From: Bacteroidaceae bacterium
GTDB lineage: Bacteria; Bacteroidota; Bacteroidia; Bacteroidales; Bacteroidaceae
Direction of reading: 5' to 3'
DNA length: 64,000 bases
NCBI GenBank assembly: GCA_017466325.1
Contig: JAFTUK010000037.1
Span: 42,374 to 106,373, forward strand
The translations under genes and the position numbers were made by a program. Below are positions 1 through 8,083 of the stretch, piece by piece (position 1 is the stretch's first letter; the number at the start of each line of letters is the position of its first letter). The notes below the pieces were generated by a model that saw only the letters and a program-made list of their open reading frames with translations, did no database searches and was not told the DNA's origin.

Positions 1-651
1 ATGGCGGCTGTAGCGGCGCATCATGCCGGCATTGATGATGCCCATGCGACCCATTATCCAGCACACGACAGGGATTTCAAACACGAGACCCATGGAGAGG
101 CTTATCGTCAGGAGAGTGTCGATGTAGGACTCTATAGTTACGGTGTTCTCCACCACATCGCTGACCTGATACGTGCCGAGGAAACGGAACGTGAGGGGAA
201 AAATGAGGAAGTAACTGAGCAGCATGCCCGACATGAACATGACATAACCGCTGGAAACGAGTTGCACGGCATAGTGCCTCTCCCTGTCATACAGTGCCGG
301 GGAAACGAAACGGAACAATAAATATATAATGTATGGCAGGGCAAGCATGAAGCCCACATAAAAAGAGGTCTTGACATGCAAGAGGAACTGCTGTGCCAAG
401 CCCGTGTTGATGAGGCGCACGTCCATGGGGAGCATGGCACTGCCCTCCCCTGCTCCGGAAAAGAATTCCGCCACCCGTTGCAACAGGCGGTAGGTAATGA
501 AGTCCGCCTGCCGGGGGGCAAGGATAATGCCGAACAACGCATCCTTGAAGCAGAAGGCCGCAACGGCGCACACCGCCACGGCAATGATCATGCGGATAAG
601 ACTGCTGCGCAACTCGTCGAGATGCTCCCAAAAGGTTTGAGGTTCAGACAC
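1..651 (-). CDS. tatC: Sec-independent (twin-arginine) translocase subunit TatC, partial
   Basis: TatC is the multi-span inner-membrane receptor that binds twin-arginine signal peptides of folded proteins. Reading the minus strand from a GTG at 651-649 gives 217 codons that run off the left edge, so the C-terminus is missing. The N-terminus carries the TatC signature FWEHLDELR at residues 7-15, followed by several hydrophobic spans and a conserved SPALYDRERHY stretch after the second periplasmic loop. GTG was chosen because the TatC motif begins immediately after it and no better start is evident. It lies downstream of tatA and of a Tat-type substrate on the same strand, so it is probably co-transcribed with them. 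The family call is firm; only the start codon is inferred. Confidence 0.93.
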   Translation of the reverse strand, partial: MSEPQTFWEHLDELRSSLIRMIIAVAVCAVAAFCFKDALFGIILAPRQADFITYRLLQRVAEFFSGAGEGSAMLPMDVRLINTGLAQQFLLHVKTSFYVGFMLALPYIIYLLFRFVSPALYDRERHYAVQLVSSGYVMFMSGMLLSYFLIFPLTFRFLGTYQVSDVVENTVTIESYIDTLLTISLSMGLVFEIPVVCWIMGRMGIINAGMMRRYSRH

Positions 652-672
652 GGGTGACTGGAGTGAAAGGGT

Positions 673-726
673 GTAGGGAGTTTAGGGACTTTAAAGTACT
701 TAGGGTCCTTAGAGTCCTTAGGGATA
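673..726. repeat. Six degenerate 9-bp repeat units between tatC and tatA
   Basis: Six consecutive 9-bp units are visible here, most resembling TTAGGGTCC (for example TTAGGGACT, TTAGAGTCC, TTAGGGATA). The array ends at the stop codon of tatA. The period of exactly nine bases matches the array at 24256-24354, although the unit sequence differs. No function is evident. Confidence 0.7.
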
Positions 727-727
727 A

Positions 728-889
728 TTATTCTTCTTTCTTCTCTTCCTCCTTGCCGTTCATGCCGTCCTTGAAACTGCGCACGCCCTTTCCAAGGCCC
801 TTCATGAGTTCTGGTATCTTCTTGCCTCCGAAGAGAAGCAGTACCACAAGGGCAATGACGATAATCTCTTGTAATCCTATTCCGAACAT
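728..889 (-). CDS. tatA: Twin-arginine translocase subunit TatA
   Basis: This 53-residue protein has one N-terminal transmembrane helix (about residues 5-21), the typical FGGKKIPEL hinge, an amphipathic helix and a charged Lys/Glu tail, which is the TatA/TatE layout. TatA oligomers form the protein-conducting element of the Tat system together with TatC. The ORF is short but complete, ATG to TAA. It sits 38 bp downstream of the Tat-type aldo/keto reductase and 76 bp upstream of tatC on the same strand. The assignment to the TatA rather than the TatB branch rests on its short length and the absence of a third subunit nearby. Confidence 0.93.
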   Translation of the reverse strand: MFGIGLQEIIVIALVVLLLFGGKKIPELMKGLGKGVRSFKDGMNGKEEEKKEE

Positions 890-930
890 ATTGGTTTCGT
901 TTACTTGTTAGTGTTGTTCTTGCATTATAC

Positions 931-2289
931 CTACAGGGTATCCCTTTTCAGTTTCTCAATGAAGGCATCTATCTTGTGCAGCTCCTTAGGGATGTTTATC
1001 CTCTGCGGGCAGTGATGGTTGCACTGCTTGCATCCGATGCAATGGTCGGCCTGTCGCAACTTGGGCACGCTACGGTCGTAACCCACCAGGAAGGCACGGC
1101 GTGCCTTGCGATAGTTCTCGTCCTGGCGGCTTTCGGGCACGTTGCCTTCATTCACGCACTTGTTGTAGTGCAGGAGAATGGCCGGTATGTCTATGCCGTA
1201 GGGGCAGGGCATGCAATACTTGCAATCGTTGCAGGGGATGGTGGGATACTGCTCTATGAGTTTGGCGGTATCGAAGAGGAACTGGGTCTCATCCGAGGTC
1301 AGCGACACAAGGGGCGAGAAGGAACGGATGTTGTCCTGCAGGTGCTCCATGTAGGTCATACCGCTGAGTACGGTGAACACATTGGTTTGAGTGCCCAGGA
1401 AACGGAATGCCCACGAAGCAACGCTTCGCTCGGGGCTGCGCTGCTTCAGACGTCCCACGATATGGTCGGGGAGTTTGGACAGACGGCCTCCGAGAAGGGG
1501 TTCCATCACCATTACGGGTATGCCCCGCTTGGCACACTCGTTGTAGAGGTATTCCGCACCTATGCCGCTTCCCTTGGCAATGTGCCAGTCCACGTAGTTC
1601 ATCTGCAGGAGCACGAAGTCCCAATGGTATGTGTCGTGCAGGGCAAGGAGTTCGTCGAACACCTCCTTGGAACCGTGGAAAGACCATCCAAGATGACGGA
1701 TACGGCCGGCCTTGCGCTCCTCCTGAAGGAAGTCCAGCATACCGTTGTCCACGTAGCGCTTGCGGAAATTGTCCATACCTCCGCCACCCAAGGAGTGAAG
1801 CAGGTAGTAGTCGATATAGTCCACCTGCAATTCGCGGAAGGAGCGGTGGTACATGGCCAGGGAGTTCTCGCGTGAGGAGTCGGAGAAGTTGGAGAGTTTC
1901 GTGGAGACATAGTACGACTCGCGCGGATGGCGCTTGAGGGCGATACCCGTGGCACGCTCCGACTTGCCCTGCACATAGACAGGCGACGTGTCGAAGAAGT
2001 TTACACCGTGCTCTATGGCATAATCCACAAGGCTGTTCACCGCCTCCTGGTCAATGATGTCTCCCTTGCCCTCGGGATTGGGGATGGTGGGCCATCGCAT
2101 GCAACCGTAGCCGAGCAGGGAAACCTTATCCTCGCCCAGGGCAGGGAAACTGCGGTATGTCATCTTGTCAGTGGGAACAGGGCCAAGTTCGCCTGCCCCC
2201 CCTGCCTGCTCCTGTCCTGCACCGCATCCCGCCAGGGCTGCCGTAGCGGAAGTGACACCCAGTATCTTGAGAAATTCGCGTCTATCCAT
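931..2289 (-). CDS. Tat-exported aldo/keto reductase lipoprotein with C-terminal 4Fe-4S clusters
   Basis: The 452-residue product starts with a twin-arginine signal (RREFLK, residues 3-8) leading into a lipobox LAGC, so it is predicted to be exported folded through Tat and lipid-anchored. The main body is an aldo/keto reductase barrel (GYGCMRWP near the start, the DTSPVYVQGKSE catalytic region around residue 100, then LGWSFHG). The C-terminus has two ferredoxin-like clusters, CNDCKYCMPCPYG and CIGCKQCNHHCPQ. Its neighbours are a membrane polyferredoxin upstream and tatA/tatC downstream, which implies electron transfer across the inner membrane to this reductase. The physiological substrate is unknown. 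Confidence 0.88.
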   Translation of the reverse strand: MDRREFLKILGVTSATAALAGCGAGQEQAGGAGELGPVPTDKMTYRSFPALGEDKVSLLGYGCMRWPTIPNPEGKGDIIDQEAVNSLVDYAIEHGVNFFDTSPVYVQGKSERATGIALKRHPRESYYVSTKLSNFSDSSRENSLAMYHRSFRELQVDYIDYYLLHSLGGGGMDNFRKRYVDNGMLDFLQEERKAGRIRHLGWSFHGSKEVFDELLALHDTYHWDFVLLQMNYVDWHIAKGSGIGAEYLYNECAKRGIPVMVMEPLLGGRLSKLPDHIVGRLKQRSPERSVASWAFRFLGTQTNVFTVLSGMTYMEHLQDNIRSFSPLVSLTSDETQFLFDTAKLIEQYPTIPCNDCKYCMPCPYGIDIPAILLHYNKCVNEGNVPESRQDENYRKARRAFLVGYDRSVPKLRQADHCIGCKQCNHHCPQRINIPKELHKIDAFIEKLKRDTL

Positions 2290-2305
2290 AGTGTTCTTAT
2301 ATATA

Positions 2306-3799
2306 TTATATTATACGGTGACTGTCGTGCCCTTCCACATAAATGGCGCTGAAGGGACGTGCCGGACAAAGGTTCTCGCATGCGCCGCATCCTATGCAGC
2401 GCTCGGTGTTGACAACAGGTATCTTCAGTTTCTTCTTGCCGCCGTCCTCCAGATCAACCATCTGTATGGCTCCCGTAGGACAATGGCGCTCGCAATTGCC
2501 ACACGACTGACCGTCGCGCACGGGGATGCAGTTCTTCCTGATCCACACGGCATGGCCTATCTGCACGGAGGACTTCTCCTCGCGTGTAATGGGATGTATG
2601 GCACCCGTAGGGCAGACATCGGCGCACCTGGTACATTCGGGGCGGCAATATCCACGCTCGTAGGACATCTCGGGTTGCATAAGCCGTGAAAGGTCGGAAG
2701 AGGGTCTGAGCACTCCATTGGGGCATGCGGACACGCAAAGTTGGCATGCCGTACAATGCTGGGCGAAATGGCGTGCGCTCATGGCTCCTGAGGGCAGGAT
2801 GTGCTTCTCGCGCTTGGGGGCCACCTTGTCCTCTATCTCGGCCAAACCGCCATCCACCTTCGTCTTCTGTGCCTTCAGGGCTGTGGATGCCATGAAGACC
2901 GCACCACCGGCAAGAAAGGCACGGCGGGAGTCGGACACCTTTTCATTAGAGGGCGTATCGCACTGGCACGAGGTGCACTGGGCAGGCTTGTGGGCATAGC
3001 GTATGGCTCCCTTCTTGCACTTGCCTATGCAATCCATACATGCCACGCAACGGCTATAGTCAATCCTGTGACCTGCCACATCTATGCACGAAGCCTTGCA
3101 GTTCCTGGCACAAAGTCCGCAATCTATGCACTTGCTCGTGTCTATGACGGGACGAAACCATGAGAAGCGCGACAGGAAACCCAACACCGTGCCTACGGGA
3201 CAGATGGTATTGCAATATGTGCGACCGCCACGCCATGCCAGCACGGCAAGCACAAGCAGGGTGCAGACGGCCACGCCAAGGGTAAGGCCGCTCTTCTGCC
3301 ACACCTCGGTTTCGTAAAACGCATAACTGCCGGCACGCTCTGTCAGGTAGGCCAAACCGTTGTTGCCCCATTGCCACAAGGGGGCGAGAAGGCTACCGGC
3401 AATACGTCCGTATGCACTATAAGGTGCAATGAGTTTGGCCAGCACACCACCGCCCAATGCCAGGGAAAGGATGAACAGCACCAGCATGATGTAGCGGAGC
3501 CATGACTTGGCCGGAGAATAGGTGTAGCGGTTCTTTCTGGCCTTCTTTCCCATCCAGGCGAATATGTCCTGCATAATGCCGAGGGGACAGATTATGGAGC
3601 AGTAGACACGTCCGAACACAAGGGTAAGCACCACGAGCAGTACCACCACTCCAAAGTTCATTGCCAATACAGCAGGCAGGAACTGCACCTTCGCCATCCA
3701 TCCGAACCAAAGGTGGACGGTACCGGTGAAGTCAAGGAACAAGGCCGTAACGAGCAAGAAGAATATCGTTGCCAGGCCAATTCTCAGTTTTCTCAACAT
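2306..3799 (-). CDS. Membrane polyferredoxin (NapH-like half fused to NapG-like half)
   Basis: This 497-residue protein has a multi-span N-terminal half with two CPLG/CPVG cysteine motifs typical of NapH/MauN-type quinol-linked membrane proteins. A two-cluster ferredoxin segment follows (CIDCGLCARNC around residues 225-260). Near residue 290 there is an internal twin-arginine-like motif, SRRAFLAGG, and a second hydrophobic stretch. The remainder holds four more Cys clusters (CTACQLCVSACP, CTRCADVCP, CGNCERHCP, CIGCGACENLCP). This reads as a fusion of a NapH-like membrane protein with a NapG-like Tat-targeted ferredoxin. It precedes the Tat-type reductase by 16 bp, so it probably supplies electrons to it. 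Confidence 0.85.
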   Translation of the reverse strand: MLRKLRIGLATIFFLLVTALFLDFTGTVHLWFGWMAKVQFLPAVLAMNFGVVVLLVVLTLVFGRVYCSIICPLGIMQDIFAWMGKKARKNRYTYSPAKSWLRYIMLVLFILSLALGGGVLAKLIAPYSAYGRIAGSLLAPLWQWGNNGLAYLTERAGSYAFYETEVWQKSGLTLGVAVCTLLVLAVLAWRGGRTYCNTICPVGTVLGFLSRFSWFRPVIDTSKCIDCGLCARNCKASCIDVAGHRIDYSRCVACMDCIGKCKKGAIRYAHKPAQCTSCQCDTPSNEKVSDSRRAFLAGGAVFMASTALKAQKTKVDGGLAEIEDKVAPKREKHILPSGAMSARHFAQHCTACQLCVSACPNGVLRPSSDLSRLMQPEMSYERGYCRPECTRCADVCPTGAIHPITREEKSSVQIGHAVWIRKNCIPVRDGQSCGNCERHCPTGAIQMVDLEDGGKKKLKIPVVNTERCIGCGACENLCPARPFSAIYVEGHDSHRII

Positions 3800-3876
3800 G
3801 GTATATAAAATATTATCAAGACAACATTAAACCCCAATAGGTCAGTAGACTGTTACCAGCTAATGACTGATTTGGG

Positions 3877-4479
3877 TTAAAGCAATGAGTTCATCCGGGC
3901 CAGATACTTGCCGATGATGTCGAACTCGAGGTTGACCACCGTGCCGACCTTGAAATTATGGAAGTTGGTGTGCTCAAAGGTGTAGGGAATGATGCAGACC
4001 TGGAAGGTGTCGTCCGTGGGACGGCATACGGTGAGGGATACACCGTTGACGGTTACACTCCCCTTGTCCACACAGAAATATCCCCTGCGTACCATATCCT
4101 TGCTGCTCTCGTACTTGAAAGTGAACTGATGCGAACCTTCCTGGTCCTCTATGGCTATGCAACGTGCCGTCTGGTCGACATGACCCTGAACAATGTGGCC
4201 GTCCAAACGACCGTTCATGAGCATCGAACGCTCCACATTGACCTCGTCGCCCACGGAGAGCAGACCTATATTGGTGCACTCCAGAGTCTCGCGCATGGCA
4301 GTAACGGTGTACGTACCGTCCTGTATGCTCACCACGGTAAGGCACACACCGTTGTGCGCCACACTTTGGTCAATGCTGAGTTCATCTACAAATGAGCATG
4401 AAAGGGTCAGATGCACATTGTCCTGCTCATGAACAATGCCCACAACACTGGCGGTTTCTTCTACAATACCACTGAACAT
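3877..4479 (-). CDS. ribE: Riboflavin synthase, alpha subunit
   Basis: Riboflavin synthase dismutates two 6,7-dimethyl-8-ribityllumazine molecules to riboflavin in the cytoplasm. The 200-residue protein has the usual two lumazine-binding repeats. It opens MFSGIVEE and has the repeat motif HNGVCLTV in the first half and VNGVSLTV in the second, with GHVDQT in between. The length is normal for the family. It is 77 bp upstream of the polyferredoxin gene on the same strand, so read-through is possible, but it appears to have its own promoter. Confidence 0.95.
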   Translation of the reverse strand: MFSGIVEETASVVGIVHEQDNVHLTLSCSFVDELSIDQSVAHNGVCLTVVSIQDGTYTVTAMRETLECTNIGLLSVGDEVNVERSMLMNGRLDGHIVQGHVDQTARCIAIEDQEGSHQFTFKYESSKDMVRRGYFCVDKGSVTVNGVSLTVCRPTDDTFQVCIIPYTFEHTNFHNFKVGTVVNLEFDIIGKYLARMNSLL

Positions 4480-4519
4480 ATATTCTCTAAATTATAGGGT
4501 GTTTTATGCTATACGCAGG

Positions 4520-4527
4520 CAAAGATA
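4520..4527 (-). promoter_or_regulatory. Bacteroidetes -7 box for ribE
   Basis: On the minus strand this reads TATCTTTG, matching the TAnnTTTG -7 element of Bacteroidetes promoters. It lies about 40 bp upstream of the ribE start codon. A clear -33 TTTG at the right spacing is not obvious. Confidence 0.5.
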
Positions 4528-4648
4528 CAAAGTTTTATGCACATAACACCCCGCCTCCTACTCCTAAAAAATGTTAACGTATGAAACCAAACTTCATCTT
4601 ATCAGTCAAAATGAAGAAATAATACACATGCGAAAAAAATTAATTTCG

Positions 4649-4656
4649 TAACTTTG
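4649..4656 (+). promoter_or_regulatory. Bacteroidetes -7 box for the tolC-macAB-like operon
   Basis: TAACTTTG matches TAnnTTTG, 36 bp upstream of the TolC-like start codon. It faces away from the ribE promoter, so the roughly 210-bp gap is a divergent promoter region. Confidence 0.5.
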
Positions 4657-4691
4657 CGCAGGAAAATAAATAACGACATTCCATAAAAACA

Positions 4692-6023
4692 ATGATGAGA
4701 AAATCAGCAATCGCTCTGTTCATGATGTGCACCATGAGTGCATGGGCAGAGACATGGACCCTGCACGACTGCATACAGCATGCCATGCAGAACAACATCA
4801 CCGTACGCAAGAACCGTATCAGCGAGGAGAGCAGCGAAGCATCGCTGACCCAAAGCAAAAGCGCCCTGTGGCCTTCACTCAGTTTCAGCACCTCGCATGG
4901 CGTGAACTACCGCCCCGGACAGGAAACGGAATCCATCCGTCCCGTCGACGGAGAACTTGTAAGCACACCCAACACCAGCTGGAACAGTTCATACGGAATA
5001 AACATGAACTGGACAGTGTGGAACGGAGGCATAAACCACAAGAACGTGAAGGCACAGGAGGTAACCGGCGAAATCAACCGCCTGGCCACAGAGACAAGCG
5101 AACTGACCGTACAGGAACAGATAGTACAACTCTACGTGCAGATCATGTACACGAGAGAGGCGGTAAAGGTGAACCAGGCTCTTGTGGAAACGGCACGCCA
5201 ACAGTACGAAAGGGGCTGCGAAATGCACAAGGAGGGACAGATGTCCAAGGCTGATCTGGTACAACTGGAGGCCCAGTATGCCAGCGCACAATACGATGTG
5301 GTGAATAGCAATGCCCAAGTGCAGAACTATATCATGCAACTGAAAAAGTTGCTCCAACTTGACATGGATGTGGATTTTGACGTAACAGGCAACACACCCT
5401 CGGACGAAGCCGTGATGGCAGTCATCCCCCAAGCCGAGAGCGTATATGAAAAAGCACTGCTCACACGACCCGAAATACGCAGTGCCGAGAAAAGCATAGA
5501 GAGTGCCGAACTGCAATATAACATAGCAAAGCGCGGATACTACCCCACCATAGGACTAAACGCAGGCATATCCGACAGCCACAATTCGGGCAGCCAGAAC
5601 GATGTAGGCAAGCAGATGAAGAACAACCTGAACATGAGCGCATCGGTGAGCCTCAGCGTTCCCATCTGGGACCAGCGCCGTACCAGCACGAACAAGCAGA
5701 AGGCCCTACTGCAGAAGACAACCGCACAACTGGATCTGGAGGACAGGAAGAGCAGTCTGTCAAACACCATAGAGCAGTTCTGGCTGAATGCCGTGACCGG
5801 ACAGAACCGCTTTGTCTCCGCACAGGCCAAATGCAAGAGCCAGCAGGCAAGTTACGAACTGGTAAACGAGCAGTTCAACAACGGCCTGAAAAATGTCGTT
5901 GACGTACTGCAAAGCCGCGACAACATCCTGGCGGCAGAACAGGATAAACTCCAGAGCAAATACACCTTCTTGCTGAACCTGCAACTGCTCAAGTTCTACA
6001 TGGGCGAGAACCTTGACCTGTAA
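4692..6023 (+). CDS. TolC-family outer-membrane efflux protein
   Basis: The 443-residue protein begins with a signal peptide ending near WAE (about residue 20) and continues as two repeated halves of long amphipathic helices rich in Gln, Asn and Ala, the TolC/OEP pattern. Near the C-terminus, NNGLKNVVDVLQSRDNIL is the characteristic second-half OEP motif. As an outer-membrane channel it would pair with the MacA-like adaptor and MacB-like ABC proteins that follow on the same strand. Spacing to the adaptor gene is 55 bp. The exported substrate cannot be read from the sequence. Confidence 0.9.
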   Translation: MMRKSAIALFMMCTMSAWAETWTLHDCIQHAMQNNITVRKNRISEESSEASLTQSKSALWPSLSFSTSHGVNYRPGQETESIRPVDGELVSTPNTSWNSSYGINMNWTVWNGGINHKNVKAQEVTGEINRLATETSELTVQEQIVQLYVQIMYTREAVKVNQALVETARQQYERGCEMHKEGQMSKADLVQLEAQYASAQYDVVNSNAQVQNYIMQLKKLLQLDMDVDFDVTGNTPSDEAVMAVIPQAESVYEKALLTRPEIRSAEKSIESAELQYNIAKRGYYPTIGLNAGISDSHNSGSQNDVGKQMKNNLNMSASVSLSVPIWDQRRTSTNKQKALLQKTTAQLDLEDRKSSLSNTIEQFWLNAVTGQNRFVSAQAKCKSQQASYELVNEQFNNGLKNVVDVLQSRDNILAAEQDKLQSKYTFLLNLQLLKFYMGENLDL

Positions 6024-6078
6024 GACGGATTAACAGAAACTACAAAGAAGAACAACAAGAAACAATACAACAACAGAC

Positions 6079-7236
6079 ATGAAGAAAAATATTATCATGG
6101 CACTGGCACTGGCCTCAATGCTGGTTGCTTGCGAAAGCGGTCCGAAGTTTGAATATACAGAAGGCGAGATTACCCGCGGCGACATCACCACAAGCGTCAC
6201 CGCCACTGGTACCATCGAACCTGTGACAAGCGTACAGGTAGGTACACAGGTGTCAGGCATAGTAAGCAAACTGTATGTGGACTACAACAGCGTGGTGAAG
6301 GCAGGACAGGTGATAGCCGAACTGGACCGCACAAACCTGATTTCCGAACTGGAGAGCGCCACGGCTCAGTTGCGCAGCGCAGAAAGCGACTACGAGTACC
6401 AGAAGACAAACCACGAGAGATACAGGAACCTGTACGACAAGGGCCTGGTGTCTGCCAACGAGTACGAGAAGGCACGCCTTTCATACAGCCAGTCGGAACA
6501 GACCGTTACCCAGCGCAGGGAAAACGTCAAGAAAGCCCGCACCAACCTGGGATACGCCACCATTACCAGCCCCATAGACGGCGTGGTACTTAGCAAGGAG
6601 GTGGAAGAGGGACAGACCGTGGCTTCAAGTTTCAACACCCCCACCCTGTTCAACATAGCACAGGACCTGACACAGATGCGCGTGATTGCCGACGTGGATG
6701 AAGCCGACATAGGCGAGGTGCGCGAAGGACAGCGTGTAAGTTTCACCGTGGATGCCTTCCCCAGCATGGTGTTCGAGGGCAGCGTGCAGCAGGTCCGCCA
6801 GGAGGCAGCAACAGAAAGCAACGTCGTTACCTACGAGGTGGTGATATCCGCTCCCAACGATGACCTGAAACTGAAACCCGGACTGACGGCAAACGTGACG
6901 ATATTCACCATGGAGGTAAAAGACGTTGTCACCGTTCCTGCCAAGGCGCTGCGCTTCACTCCGCGCGAGATGATGCTGAACAAGGACGAGAGCATAGAGG
7001 ACTGCCAGGGCAAGAGCAAGGTGTGGATGCGCCAGGGCAACACATACAAGGCAGTGAGCGTGGAAACAGGCGTGACAAACGGCATGCTCACCGAGGTGAA
7101 GAGCGGCCTGAAGCCCGGCGACATGGTGGTTACCGACCTGCGTGCACAGATGCCCGAGGTGGAGCAGCAGCAGACACAGAACCCCTTCATGCCCGGTCCC
7201 CGCAACAGGAACAACAACAAGAACGCAAAGAAGTAA
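6079..7236 (+). CDS. MacA-like periplasmic adaptor lipoprotein (HlyD/RND-MFP family)
   Basis: The 385-residue protein has a lipoprotein signal with lipobox LVAC (Cys18), so it is anchored to the inner membrane facing the periplasm. It then shows the membrane-fusion layout: a lipoyl half (GTQVSGIVSKL), a coiled-coil hairpin rich in Glu/Arg (about residues 85-155), the second lipoyl half (TITSPIDGVVLSKEVEEGQTV) and beta-barrel/membrane-proximal domains. A Gln/Asn-rich basic tail closes it. Position between TolC and ABC genes matches a MacA role: linking the MacB-type pump to the outer-membrane channel. Confidence 0.9.
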   Translation: MKKNIIMALALASMLVACESGPKFEYTEGEITRGDITTSVTATGTIEPVTSVQVGTQVSGIVSKLYVDYNSVVKAGQVIAELDRTNLISELESATAQLRSAESDYEYQKTNHERYRNLYDKGLVSANEYEKARLSYSQSEQTVTQRRENVKKARTNLGYATITSPIDGVVLSKEVEEGQTVASSFNTPTLFNIAQDLTQMRVIADVDEADIGEVREGQRVSFTVDAFPSMVFEGSVQQVRQEAATESNVVTYEVVISAPNDDLKLKPGLTANVTIFTMEVKDVVTVPAKALRFTPREMMLNKDESIEDCQGKSKVWMRQGNTYKAVSVETGVTNGMLTEVKSGLKPGDMVVTDLRAQMPEVEQQQTQNPFMPGPRNRNNNKNAKK

Positions 7237-7273
7237 AAGTGGCCAGACCCCATACTGACACAACACAAATATT

Positions 7274-8059
7274 ATGGCTGAATTCAAGGAAAACACCAAC
7301 GTGGACGAACACGGACGCAAATGCATCATAGAACTGCAGAACGTGAAGCGCGAGTTCCATGTCGGAAGCGAAACAGTAAGGGCCCTCAGAGGGGTTTCGT
7401 TCAAGATACATGAAGGCGAGTTCGTTACCATCATGGGCACATCGGGTTCGGGCAAGTCTACCCTGCTCAACCAACTGGGATGCCTGGACACTCCCACCAG
7501 CGGCGAATACTTCCTGGACGGAGTTCCCGTCAGGAAGATGAAGCGCAGGGAAAGGGCCGTACTCAGGAACAGGAAGATAGGTTTCATCTTCCAGAACTAC
7601 AACCTGCTGGCAAAGACCACCGCCGTGGAGAACGTGGAACTGCCCCTGATGTACAACAAGAACTACAACTCGCGCCAACGCCGCGAGGCTGCGGTAAAGG
7701 CATTGCAGCAGGTGGGGCTGGGCGACCGCCTGGAACACAAGTCCAACCAGATGTCGGGCGGACAGATGCAGCGTGTGGCCATAGCACGTGCCCTGGTAAA
7801 CAATCCTGCCGTGATACTTGCCGACGAGGCAACAGGTAATCTGGACACCAGGACTTCGTTTGAAATCCTCTGCCTTTTCCAGGAACTGCACCGCCAGGGG
7901 CGTACGATAATCTTTGTGACGCACAATCCCGAAATAGCACAGTACTCGAGCCGCAACATCATGCTGCGCGACGGCAAGATACGCTCCGACATCATGAACG
8001 AAAACATACTCAGTGCCAAGGAAGCGCTCGACGCACTGCCTTTGCCCCAGGACGACTAA
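7274..8059 (+). CDS. ABC transporter ATP-binding protein, MacB/LolD type
   Basis: This 261-residue ATPase has all ABC landmarks: Walker A GTSGSGKST (about residues 55-63), a Q-loop in FIFQNYNLL, the signature MSGGQMQR, Walker B VILADEATGNLD and the switch His in FVTHNPE. It lacks membrane segments, so it would dimerise at the cytoplasmic face with the permease encoded 24 bp downstream. In MacB of Proteobacteria the ATPase and permease are fused; here they are separate genes, as is common in Bacteroidetes. It opens with an extra charged N-terminus of about 17 residues before the domain. Confidence 0.93.
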   Translation: MAEFKENTNVDEHGRKCIIELQNVKREFHVGSETVRALRGVSFKIHEGEFVTIMGTSGSGKSTLLNQLGCLDTPTSGEYFLDGVPVRKMKRRERAVLRNRKIGFIFQNYNLLAKTTAVENVELPLMYNKNYNSRQRREAAVKALQQVGLGDRLEHKSNQMSGGQMQRVAIARALVNNPAVILADEATGNLDTRTSFEILCLFQELHRQGRTIIFVTHNPEIAQYSSRNIMLRDGKIRSDIMNENILSAKEALDALPLPQDD

Positions 8060-8083
8060 CCAGACATAAACAGAAAGACCACA

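Noticed and set aside
1-651. Plus-strand and other minus-frame ORFs over the first 650 bp
   Set aside because: The minus frame starting at 651 encodes TatC with its signature motif; the other frames have no recognisable pattern.
976-1875. 299-codon plus-strand ORF opposite the aldo/keto reductase
   Set aside because: It is a shadow of a GC-rich gene and has no family features.
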